A DNA stretch of 15,727 nucleotides, taken from positions 1 through 15,727 of the forward strand of contig MU386096.1 in assembly GCA_022497145.1 (NCBI GenBank), given 5' to 3'. Numbering within the stretch: the first letter of the stretch is position 1; every line of letters starts with the position of its first letter. The notes beneath the pieces were generated by a model that was not told the DNA's origin, searched no databases, and saw only the letters and a list, made by a program, of their open reading frames with translations. Both the position numbers and the translations under genes were made by a program. Positions 1 through 8,913 of the stretch are shown piece after piece. The stretch is from Rostrohypoxylon terebratum (Eukaryota > Ascomycota > Sordariomycetes > Xylariales > Hypoxylaceae).

Positions 1-564
1 ATATAATAAAAAGGCGGTGACCTTGAACGCGAACGCGTCGCGATTGTGCCGTGGTCCACACCTGGTATGTGCACGTAACGGTGGATCGACTTATCAAATT
101 CCAGGTACATAGGTAAATGTTGACCTAGGTTATATCAATATAAACATACGCGTCGTTAGATTACGAGATGATATTGAGAAAGCCCTCGGCTTGATTCCCG
201 TTGTAGTAGAATTATAGCGGCGGTACACTCTCATAGCATCAAATCACTGTACCATACTCGAACTGTCAATGATAACACAGATGAGAGTGAAGGGGATTAT
301 AATGTCACAAACCCTTTGAACAATAGTATATTTCAGTCTACCTCATCGCTGACAAATTATCCTGTACGACGGTGGGGTAAAGGGTAAGGGTAAGGGTAAG
401 GGTAAGGAAAAGTATTGGGGTTGGGGTTAGGGTTAGGGCTGGAGTTGGGGTTGGGGTTCAACAAGTATCCAAACAGAAATCCTTTATGCCTTTGGGTATT
501 CCTAAGTAACCATCCAATCATAGGTATATAACAAATATCTTGAGGTGGATACCTGACAATCCAA
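1..564. other. gene-free left edge with G-rich telomere-like tract
   Basis: I see no supportable gene here. The stretch is AT-rich with scattered short motifs. It holds one ACCTAGGT palindrome at 123-130 and the G-rich repeat tract at 375-458, listed separately. It may be the 3' flank of the small membrane-protein gene that ends at 565 on the minus strand. Confidence 0.6.
375..458 (+). repeat. G-rich interstitial telomere-like tract
   Basis: Two blocks are visible. At 375-406 there are about five GGGTAA-type units in tandem. At 416-458 there are degenerate GGGGTT/GGGTTA units, including two consecutive TTAGGG units around 426-438. TTAGGG is the telomere repeat of most filamentous ascomycetes. 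GGGTAA is not a rotation of TTAGGG, so the first block is a related or independent microsatellite. Both blocks have the G-rich strand on top and could form G-quadruplexes. The tract is interstitial in this window, consistent with a subtelomeric location, an old fusion or telomere-repair scar, or a simple microsatellite. Confidence 0.75.
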
Positions 565-1064
565 CTAGTATGACTTTCTTTTAATCGTCCGACTGACCGG
601 GGTAGTTCCTTGCCTTTGAGAGTAGAGCATGTATGCGAACATGAGAGCTGCCCCCGTTGCCAAAACGAAGATATTGCCTTGTAATGTTAGTCTTTGAGGA
701 TTGCGCTATAGTTTAGGTAAACCGTACTAATTGCGAAACCGAGAATGCCTTCGATAAACTGGATGACTGAGTGAAAGACGCCGACTATTGTGGTGATTAT
801 TACTTGAAAGAAACCCATAATAGCAGCGAAAGTTCCATGCAGTAACTCAACGACTGACTGAGAAAAGTGGCCAACTCCAGCTGCAATAGTCATAATGGCG
901 TCTGGTAGTGTGAAAACGTCAAGTGTATTGGGTTTAAGGTCAATATAAGGCTTGTAATGATTGTAAAAGTATCTGTACTTCAGTGTTAAATAGGTAATTG
1001 TGGCCCAGCTGTCAATGAATGGGGCCGCCAGAGCTTTTGTATTCGTAAGATTCTTTTGGAGCAA
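565..1064 (-). CDS. small hydrophobic membrane protein (149 codons as read, one intron, start unresolved)
   Basis: Reading the minus strand, exon 1 covers 1064-728 and exon 2 covers 677-565. The intron at 727-678 (50 nt) has donor GTACGG, branch-like CTAAC and acceptor CAAG, in phase 1. Without splicing the frame stops after a non-hydrophobic tail. With splicing it continues into a clear membrane segment (residues about 114-131) followed by a basic tail ending in RTIKRKSY. Residues 52-112 form a second long Gly/Phe/Ile/Val-rich stretch with regular spacing (GHF, GFF, GVF), which suggests one or two membrane or amphipathic helices. Aromatic and charged residues at 29-42 precede it. I recognise no domain, although the look is that of a conserved fungal small membrane protein. 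The 5' end is a problem: position 1064 begins a TTG codon, an in-frame TAG lies two codons upstream, and the first in-frame ATG is residue 58. Either a short 5' exon joins at the GTAG before 1067, or initiation is non-ATG, or the start was lost. Confidence 0.6.
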
Positions 1065-1743
1065 CCGCTACGTCAGCGATATTATGACGAGGTCGCACTG
1101 GAAATTCCGGGAAATTTAGAACAAAAGAATCTCAGATCACGATGTCATGACTGTGACGCCGCTCTCACGCGAGCAGATATCTTCCATGATGTCATCTTAC
1201 CATATCAGGAAAGACATCTGAATTTATGATATTTGATTGGTCAGACCCATGGACCAATCACATCTCGCTATGTCTGTGTTTCCTATTACCTACTTGCTAA
1301 TGCTATAATATAGCCAAGTTATCATATCCTACGACGTAGTACGGATAATAATAGTTAAATCCCACTAATATCGACGTATGGAAACGAATACGTCACCGTC
1401 GAGATATCTAAAGATACCCAATCCAGCTGCAACATAAATGCTTATCAAATACGTGCTTTGCTGACTAATCTGCTATAAGTATCTAGGTTAGTAGGTTAGT
1501 AGGCATGTTAAAAGGAAAGGAAAGATATTAGTATATAAAGGTGGAGTATGCGTATCAGTGATTCAAAGGGTAAGTGTCTACCTAGGTTACCGAGGTATAT
1601 ATATGGCAACGATGTGAACATATTGAGAGAATATGCTAATAAAGTATTCCCAACTAACTAAGATTGTCCTCCAATAATTACACAAAAAATATATAAAAAG
1701 ACATGTCCATAATAAACGAATGAATATTGCAAGTATCTTTTAG
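1065..1743. other. intergenic region, no gene seen
   Basis: This lies between the small membrane-protein gene and the P450 stop codon. It is AT-rich with no supportable reading frame. It holds an inverted pair of CCAAT boxes at 1234-1260, a short TAGGTTAG-type direct repeat at about 1484-1503, and one ACCTAGGT palindrome at 1580-1587. Its left part should be promoter for the minus-strand gene ending at 565, and its right part the 3' flank of the P450. Confidence 0.5.
1234..1260. promoter_or_regulatory. inverted CCAAT-box pair
   Basis: TGATTGGTC at 1234-1242 and its exact reverse complement GACCAATCA at 1252-1260 form a 9-bp inverted repeat with a 9-nt spacer. Each arm contains a CCAAT core, the target of the fungal Hap2/3/5 CCAAT-binding complex. 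It lies about 170-195 bp upstream of the first visible codon of the minus-strand small membrane-protein gene, a normal promoter distance. That it is functional is inferred from position and motif only. Confidence 0.4.
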
Positions 1744-3481
1744 TTAGTCCCGTACTCGAAAATGTAAGTCCAATCGACCCGGAGAGGCCGTGAACTGGTC
1801 CTTTAGATCAGCGAACAACTTCTCACCTTTATCGTCTCCCCAAAATCCAACCTCGAATTTTTTAATAAGTAGGGCAATAACAAACCGCATCTCACTCATG
1901 GCGAGCGACTTTCCCACACAATTGAATCTTCCCTGAGAGAATGGAGCAAAGCCCCGGGCATCTTTTACCAACTCGGGGTGAGTGGTCCAGCGTTCCGGCA
2001 TGAAAGAATCAGCACAATCATACGAAGAATCAAGGCGTGCTAAGGAATACCTTGGAGATACTATAGTGATATTCCCAGGGATATAGGTATTGTTAATAGT
2101 CATCCCAGATGGCGGGGATTGGCGATATCCTCCGGTGGGTACAGGAGGGTGCAATCGTAGAGTCTCATTAATGATAGCCGTTAGATGAGCACATCCTTGG
2201 AGTTGGACCCGATCATATATATCTACCCCTTCTAGCTCTGATAGTAGCTTGTCTTGATGCCATGGGCTTCGAACAAGCTCATAAAAAGCGAAGACAAGTG
2301 TTGGAGCAATAGTATCACTTTTGGGAGTTAGAGTAGCACGGTGTGTTATGTAGGTAGGGTTCTAAGAATAGCTTACCTTCCAGCAATGATGATGGTTACA
2401 GCATCTCCATTGAGCCATTCCCGGTCAGCTTCCAGGGAGCCTTTTTGTAGAGAAGCGTCGATAAGCCAGTGTGATACGTCAGGTCTCGCCACTTTCGCCT
2501 ACAAAATTGTTAGATCGCAATGTATCAAATCATTTCAAGAAAACTAACATGTATCCGCTCAGTCATACGGTCCCTACACCATTGCATCATAGCAAGCCAA
2601 TCGCGAACAACAAGCATCCAGGGAGTAATGTAAAACGCTATCTGGGCAATCCAAGGCACCGGGCTAAACGGCCCCAGCAAACTCATAGCTTTTCGCAATA
2701 AGCGCACGGCGAAATGCCACTTCTCATCTTGCAACATCCCGAAAGAGCGTGCGAAGGCAAATTCTCCCATGACGTCAAACGTAAACCAGTAGAACCAATC
2801 TGATACATTGACGGGAGCTCCTATAAGGGCAAGTCTTTCGATCTGTGCCGCCAATGTTTCTGCGTATTCTACAACACATTCCTCGTAGATAGCTAGCGCT
2901 TTAGGACTGAATCCCCGATCCCAGATACGTCGCCGCGTATTATGATCTTTGATGCTTCTAGTTGTGTTTAGCGCAATCTCAGGAAGCAAGAAGTCATACC
3001 AGACGGCTTTGGTACACTCGTTACCGGGACCATCAACGGCCGGTGGAACAGCAGCGTCAATGATTGTGAGCTCTTCTGGACCAGTTCTGATAACAGGCCC
3101 ATATTGCTTGCGGAGCTCCTCCAGGACAAGATAGTTCTTCCCTGTACGACATTTCCATACATGCCAAAATTTGGTAGCTCCGGCCATCCATGGGCCGGGG
3201 AAATGCCGCAACCGATGGAAAAACTTCCGATATATGATAATGCTGGTGAATAATCCCGTCGCGTATGAGCTACTTAGTAACATTGTTGTGGATAAGCTAG
3301 CATTGGCATCTCCCTCGGTCCGGTAGTTAACGAAGAAGACTGTGAGTGCAAAGAAAGAATAGACCTTGACTAACGTTGGTGCTTGCATATGCCATTCTCC
3401 TCGAATGAAAATCCCAATATGAGATAGAACTCCCAAGATAGCGGCCACAAGACAAACATAATAGGGTTTTATCAGTTCCAT
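1744..3481 (-). CDS. cytochrome P450 monooxygenase, 542 aa, three exons
   Basis: A membrane-bound heme-thiolate monooxygenase that would take electrons from NADPH-P450 reductase at the ER. Exons on the minus strand are 3481-2549, 2498-2377 and 2317-1744. Intron 1 (2548-2499, 50 nt) runs GTTAGT to TTGTAG, phase 0. Intron 2 (2376-2318, 59 nt) runs GTAAGC to AAAAG with TCTAAC upstream, phase 2. Joined, it gives 542 aa, a normal full length. Residues 1-88 contain two or three hydrophobic segments with an FIRGEW motif, then the proline hinge FPGPW (94-98). The I-helix reads AGSDT (350-354) and the codon for its Ser is rebuilt exactly across intron 2. The K-helix ExxR is E403-R406, PERW is 459-462, and the heme loop FSQGRFNCVG is 478-487 with Cys485 as ligand. 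The Arg usually two residues before the Cys is Phe483, with an Arg at 482. The N-terminal architecture recalls fungal secondary-metabolism P450s often annotated tryprostatin B 6-hydroxylase-like; the substrate is unknown. Confidence 0.95.
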
Positions 3482-4622
3482 GATGAAAACTGATAAATCG
3501 ATATCCTTAGCAGACTTCCAGGTAAAAGTTGTTGTTTGAAAGCTCCCTTCAATGGGGTAGATAGTCCTCTGCCTCGCAGATAAAGAGAATCATGAAGACG
3601 TAACATTTTGGCTCTAATACCCATCATATCGCGTCTATTGATATCAATTGCCGAATAAAGAATCGTGGTCATTCACGGCGTGCGAAGAACCACAAGGTGA
3701 CCCAGTGAGTGTGCTTGTTTCCGCTGGAACGCATGGTATCCATAGTTACATTATTGGAACCACTGCCGGTGCCGACCTTCCCAGAGGCAAGGGTGGTAGT
3801 CGGATAGTGAGGACTAGAACTGCAACAGCCGGCAACAGCGCCGTCCTGCGTCATGCATTTCCAGGAAACCACATGAAACAACTCATTTGGATTGATTACA
3901 TTTACTGAATGATCTTATTAGTTGGGTTGCTGTTGATGATATGTGATATCATTACAAATCAAGGGGAGACTCATATGACTAATCCAGCTTTGGGGTAATC
4001 GTCGCTGCGGAGCCCCTATTCAGGTATATTTTCACTGCCTATTATTTGTATACTATTTAATAATCACTATAACCTAAATGGCCGTTAAATTGATATGCAA
4101 ACAGTTCCCCTTTTCTTTCAATTACGGGCGAATGACTTTAAGTGCAGTTCTATCTGCCGCATTCTATCATTCGTGGGGCGATGAAATTGAAGCTGAAGGA
4201 TTAGATTCCCAGCACAATGAAACGGAACAATTAGACCCTGCAATATCACCATTTCTATCGTACTAGGTTAACCAACTAAAGTCCCGAAGCGGTTGGCTAA
4301 ACAGACCCATTTTATTGCCTGCAGATGGATCGTAACCCGCCCACTAGCTACCCGCAGAGTACCATCAGGGTGGTATGGATAAGTGCAGTTATTGTTTCGT
4401 TTCATGCGGCATCTCGTAAGCCTATCATGGTAGGAATCAATGATATGATGTTGGTGCATCAAAATTTATGTTGCCGGTCCCACACGTTACGAACCGGTAC
4501 GGGTGATATCCGTTGGCATATTGGATCCTTTTACGAGTCCTTTTAAATATCTTCATGGCGTCATATGATTGATTCTCTAGCAGATTTGCCACTGCGGCTT
4601 TCATTATTCATCGGAAAAAAAT
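3482..4622. other. divergent intergenic region between P450 and hydrolase
   Basis: This 1.1-kb gap separates the divergent starts of the P450 (minus) and the alpha/beta hydrolase (plus), so it should hold both promoters and could co-regulate them. Short open frames exist (3648-3908 plus, 3669-3881 minus, 4078-4266 plus), but none shows a motif, splice continuation or recognisable family. About 3650-3880 looks more GC-rich than its surroundings and could be a gene remnant or promoter island. No terpene cyclase, prenyltransferase or transcription-factor exon was found. Confidence 0.5.
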
Positions 4623-5449
4623 ATGTCTAAGCCTGTCTTTGTTCTTCTCCACGGGGCGTGGCATAGCCCTCAATGTTGGAGCAGTCTTATCTCCGAGCTT
4701 GAAAAGGCCGAATACCGTGCCGTTGCGCCGGCGCTGCCCTCGACTGGCTCCACCCCGCCGACGCCCGACTGGGCAGGGGACATAGAGATAATTCGGAAGA
4801 CAGTAACCGATCTCATTCAGGAGCATGATGTCGTTGTCGTCGCGCATAGCTTTAGCGGCATGACTGCAGGCACCGCCTTAGAAGGCCTTGGCAAGGAGAC
4901 CGCCGCATCGCGAGGACTGAAAGGAGGGGTTGTCAGACTGATCTACATCACTGCGTTTCTGGTACCTGAGGGTTTCCAGCACTCTCCCCACGGCACGCGC
5001 GATAACATGGTTCCCGAGATGAAGACTGATCTAGCTGTATGACACACCCACCTAAACCCCACTCGAACTGATCCGTTATTTCTAACCGGTTTAACTTGTC
5101 CTAGGCCGGCATTATCACTATCCGCCCCGAGGATGCGAAAGACATGTTTTATCAGGATATCGACGACGAAACTGTTGCAGAACTTGCCAAGAGCCTGCGC
5201 CCTCAGAGCTTTGGGTCATATTGGAGCACTACCACGTACGCCGCTTGGAGACATATTCCAACCACCTACATTCTAGGTACAGCGGACCGGCCAAGCACAG
5301 TCGTTGCCGCGCAGTATCTCATTGACACCGCCAAGTCAAATGGACCGCACAAAATCGAGAAAGTAATTCATGTTGATGCGGGTCATTCTCCATTCATCAG
5401 TCGACCAGAATGGACTGCCCAAACACTCATTGATGAGGCATCTGGGTAA
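4623..5449 (+). CDS. alpha/beta hydrolase (AB hydrolase-1/6 type), 252 aa, two exons
   Basis: A soluble alpha/beta-fold hydrolase, probably an esterase or related enzyme on a small molecule. Exon 1 is 4623-5036 and exon 2 is 5105-5449. The 68-nt intron runs GTATGA to CCTAG, phase 0, with a TTCTAAC branch-like site. The start sits in an A-rich context (AAAAAATATGTC) and begins MSKPVFVLLHGAW. The oxyanion motif is H10-G11. The nucleophile elbow AHSFSG places Ser76, the acid is Asp199 in ILGTADR, and the base is His232 in DAGHSPF, so the triad is complete. Length and the short cap region resemble plant methylesterase/hydroxynitrile-lyase-like proteins and many uncharacterised fungal hydrolases in secondary-metabolite clusters. 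There is no secretion signal or membrane segment. It diverges from the P450 and converges with the methyltransferase. The substrate cannot be read from sequence. Confidence 0.94.
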
Positions 5450-5502
5450 TCAGAACAGAAATTGGTCCCAGCCTCCAGGAATTTGATGACAGTTCCATGT
5501 AT

Positions 5503-5508
5503 AATAAA
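5503..5508 (+). terminator. poly(A) signal of the hydrolase gene
   Basis: A canonical AATAAA hexamer lies 54 nt after the hydrolase stop, within the 129-bp gap separating it from the convergent methyltransferase stop. The 3' UTRs of the two genes are likely to be very short or to overlap. Confidence 0.45.
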
Positions 5509-5578
5509 AGTTACTATTTTCTTCTCTCATATGCGTAATGACATACATCCATGCGATCATATTCGTCTGATATGGCGC

Positions 5579-6673
5579 TTACTTCAATGGCCGCTGACCG
5601 ACAACAGTCAATCGGCCTACATTGTAAGCAAGTTTTTGCCTATTCTGATGGACCCCTGATATCAACTCTCTACAGCGATCACCGGAACCGTTCCGCATTG
5701 GATCTAAGGCCTTGTAGCTAACCTCTTCGCATGCCATCAAAGCCGTATCCAATTGGAAAAGTAATAGCTCAACTGGGAATGGTCTGTTATTAATTGCAAT
5801 ATTGATCAGTCCGTAGTTCTTGAAGGAATCCGGTAATCTGATTGGCCAACTAAGTATAGTAGAGTCAGCGAAGTACTTCCATCAATGGTGTATTCAAGGT
5901 CTGATTGGGTACTCACTCGTCGGTCGTCCAATTTGGCCTTGTTCCTCCCAATGTCCCAATAGTCTCGAGGAGCGGGGTTAGATTATCTTCAACATCTTTT
6001 CCTTCCTCGGTTCTCGCGATTTTCCAGCTACTGTAGTCCATTTCTCCCCAGGAGATCCATCCACCGGGTTCTAGTATTGTCAGTATATACCATTATAGTA
6101 CCTACAAATAGGCACTGTCAGGGTCACATACTCAACAGCTTCACAAGGTTCTGTATGATTGGTGCAGGGTCATTGTTGTGCACAGCTAGATGAAAGAGCT
6201 GGATATGAACAATGTCATACTGCTCTAGCAGGCGCTCGGGTAATGGAGCCAAACAGTCAACCTTGTGCAGGGAAACGTTAGGTGGCAACCACTCCCTCGG
6301 AGAACACTGGCTGACGTCAATATCGAACCCGTCGATATGAGCAGATGGAGGGAGGTATCGTGCGAGATCGACCAGCCAGATCCTACGAAACATGTTTCAG
6401 TACGATTATTGGTAGAATGTAATGGACGAACAATGGTACCCAGTGCCCACGCCAATTTCCGCCACTCGTAGATTTTCAGCATCTGCTGGTATGCTAGGGT
6501 GGAGAGAGAATCCCCCATCCTTCCAGAGAAAGTATTGGAGGTTCAGCCTAGTTCGTTCATTAATCTAAAGACCATAATCTAGAGATCACACTAGCCCCTG
6601 TTAGCGGGATAGGGGGGTCTAACCTGGCATTTGCCGAAAAGTTGCGGCCGAGTATGTATGCCTCTTGCTCCAT
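5579..6673 (-). CDS. SAM-dependent methyltransferase, LaeA/UMTA-like, 277 aa, five exons
   Basis: Class I methyltransferase of the large fungal LaeA/UMTA-like group; the acceptor may be a small molecule or a protein. Exons on the minus strand are 6673-6624, 6547-6440, 6382-6132, 6070-5917 and 5849-5579. Introns are 76, 57, 61 and 67 nt with donors GTTAGA, GTACCA, GTATGT and GTGAGT and all TAG acceptors. All four joins restore one frame. The N-terminus reads MEQEAYILGRNFSANARLNL, the typical opening of the group, so the ATG at 6673 is preferred, although a further 5' exon is possible. SAM motif I is EIGVGTG (47-53), its codons rebuilt across intron 2. The next strand carries GFDID (71-75), motif IV is YDIVHIQLF (108-116), and LKPGGW (136-141) is rebuilt across intron 3. 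No frameshift or internal stop is seen. It sits tail-to-tail with the hydrolase and head-to-head with the receptor gene. Confidence 0.93.
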
Positions 6674-7491
6674 CCTGTAGAACTGAAAGTCAGCACGATC
6701 GAGAGATGTAAACTGGGGAGCTTGACGTGAAACAAAAGGGGAGAGGTGATTTTACCTATTATGTATATGCAGGTGACGGGAACGATGCACGCCTGCTTAC
6801 TATATACTTTGGAGAAACGAAGTCGTAGAATTGCATGTTTATAACATGCCGTGTAACACCACGAGTAAACGTTGTACCTACATGTAGGATGAATATTTTG
6901 GTAAATGTAACCCTCGTAGCTTCTCTCCATGTTGATGGTCATTATATGAGGGATAACCTAGACTTTACCATTTATGTGTAGATTGCATACACCCGGTCAG
7001 ATACCTACCTAGGTAGGGTTTCAAGAGTGTTATTATGCCCACGTTATCACGCTCATCAAAGGATTTTCAATGGTGACCCCCAATGGTACCTAAGAGCCCA
7101 TAGACCCAGAAGTAATAAAGTTGTAGATGATAGAAATCTGTTCATTGAGTTGAATGCCAGTAGATCCAGTTGAATGCCAGTAGATCATTCCCATTCAGCA
7201 ATTTATTGGCTCCTTACATACATCTTGACTGCGATAATGATGCGTGCGTTGCGGTAGGATTCCCGGCAGTCCGGGCAGTCTCCCCGCTCTAAAATATACA
7301 TGCGGCTCGTCCCTCGCGGCGCGAAGCGAATGCTATGGATGACAAATTCCGAGGATTCGGAACCTATGTCGGCTATCCTTAGAGGATTCACTATTTCTCA
7401 AACACGCCTCCCACATCAATATCCTCGACACCAAGTTCGATCATGTTTTGCCTCCTGTTTCCTAAGAGATAACTTGCAAATCGTCGTGAAA
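6674..7491. other. divergent intergenic region between methyltransferase and Pth11-like gene
   Basis: This 818-bp gap should contain both promoters. It holds a 14-bp perfect palindrome CCTACCTAGGTAGG at 7004-7017 and a 20-nt tandem duplication at 7148-7186. The frame open from 7300 into the receptor gene has no recognisable N-terminal extension, so I treat it as 5' UTR. No other gene is supportable. Confidence 0.5.
7148..7186. repeat. 20-nt tandem duplication
   Basis: The unit AGTTGAATGCCAGTAGATCC at 7148-7167 is followed directly by a second copy at 7168-7186 that lacks only the last base. It is a recent small tandem duplication about 310 bp upstream of the receptor start codon. Confidence 0.85.
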
Positions 7492-8913
7492 ATGGCACCT
7501 TACAATACCAGCATGAGATTTCCTACTGCAGTTCTTGTGGTCAACAGCTGTGGCCTCGTGCTCGCCTTTTTTGCCGTTTTACTGAGATTTTGGGCTCGAT
7601 ACGTCAGGCGAGTGAAGGTTAGGCTATGCGATTATATGATTGTTGCATCATGGGTAAGCAAATTATAGCAACTTATATCATAGAACATTGGGCGGAAACT
7701 AATGTTCCCTGTCTAGATATTCTCATTTGGCCTAGTTGTCAGTGAAAATTACTGTATTACAAGGGGGGGAATCGGTCAAAAGATGGCCCACGTTACCGAA
7801 GAGGAACTTCTTTTCTCAACCAAGGTACTTCAAGATACTTTATTGTTGTTCCTTCCGAGGAGATATTCTAACATAAGAGACAGCAATTCCTAGTGGTCGA
7901 TGTCTGTGGTTCTCTCGCAGTGACATTTGTTAAAATATCAATCCTTGACTTTTTACTTTCGGTCTTCTCAACTCATAACCGCTTTCGTGTAGCAGCCTAT
8001 TCCTTAATGGGAGCAACTACCGTGTATGGGCTCAGCTTCGTTATAGCATCCTTAGCGAGCTGCACACCAATTGAGGCCAACTGGGACAAGAAATCTCACC
8101 CAGACTACCACTGTATCAATACCTCGCATTTTTACGTTGCACAGGCGGCAATAGGCGTTACTCTAGATTGCCTGATCCTTTCTCTTCCTGTGCCAGTTGT
8201 ATGGACGCTTTCACTGAAAACCAGCAAGAAGATCGCCCTGACAGTCCTTTTCACTATCGGGATTTTGTGAGTACAAGGCTCATCCCTATGCCATAGAACA
8301 GTAGGGTTATTTGGATAATTTGGCTGACCACAGTAGGATTTGTGTGATATCAATCACACGTCTTGTATACAACACTCGTGCGGAATGGATGATAACTCAC
8401 TTTACAGAGTATGGCGGCATCGCATGCCTCCTGGGAGCATTGGAAGCGAATCTGTCGGTCATATGCGCATGCCTTCCAACCATGCAACCTCTGATAACCG
8501 CTTTCACCGGAAGGGTCAAATCATCATTCAGTTCAGACGCCGGCGGACTCAAGGGGATGTACAACAATTTTCCTTCCAGATACCTTAAGCCCGCCCCTGG
8601 TTCGATGAGAATCGGCTCCGCAACCGATAGACGCCCTACCATGGACGTAGAAGAGGACGTAGAGAGTGCGCGACTCCAGAAGCACGTGGACAAGCTATAT
8701 CCAATAAACACGATGTTTGCTAGTCGGGCTAGCTTAAGTGAAGAAATTGGGTGGACGCAGCAAAGTAGATGTTTTGCGCACGTGGACTCGGCCTATTCCA
8801 AGAGTGGCGATGAGGCAGTGGAGTTAGAGAAAGTCGAGCCTTATAGTGCGATAAATGTGACGAAGAGTTGGAGAGTTAACGGAGAGGAGGAAATGATCAA
8901 TCTATCATTTTAA
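7492..8913 (+). CDS. Pth11-like integral membrane protein (rhodopsin domain), about 409 aa, four exons
   Basis: A seven-helix plasma-membrane protein of the fungal Pth11-like GPCR family; members act in surface or nutrient sensing, but this ligand is unknown. Exons are 7492-7653, 7717-7824, 7884-8266 and 8337-8913 (or from 8334). Introns are 63, 59 and 67-70 nt with donors GTAAGC, GTACTT and GTGAGT. The frame runs through all joins to TAA at 8911-8913. The ATG at 7492 (MAPYNTSMRFPTAVL) fits a short extracellular N-terminus before TM1. Family landmarks are LRFWARY, CDYMIVASW, VKISILDF, the CTPIEANWD loop followed by HCINTSHFYVAQA, LPVPVVWTL and the ITRLVY segment. The last 140 or so residues form a hydrophilic cytoplasmic tail with acidic and basic clusters. 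No CFEM domain is present, so it belongs to the non-CFEM class. The last intron ends in a tandem CAG/TAG acceptor that adds or removes one residue. Confidence 0.93.

Noticed and set aside
3648..3908. Open frames on both strands at 3648-3908 and 3669-3881
   Set aside because: The plus frame starts at TTG. Neither frame shows a domain, a membrane segment or splice continuation. The region fits a promoter or a remnant I cannot identify.
4078..4266. 62-aa ATG-initiated open frame
   Set aside because: There is no recognisable motif, no convincing intron leading onward, and it sits in the promoter region of the hydrolase.
4495..4520. GTTACGAACCGGTACGG, resembling the LTR terminus
   Set aside because: It is preceded by ACAC instead of TG at the element edge, and no matching right end or target duplication was found. 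It is chance or a very decayed fragment.
6225..6518. 97-aa and neighbouring frames across the methyltransferase
   Set aside because: They are out-of-frame shadows running through methyltransferase introns 1-2 and exons; the spliced model explains the region completely.
7300..7491. N-terminal extension of the receptor frame upstream of the ATG at 7492
   Set aside because: The extension is not hydrophobic, not a signal peptide and unlike Pth11-like N-termini. The ATG at 7492 gives the expected short N-terminus before TM1.
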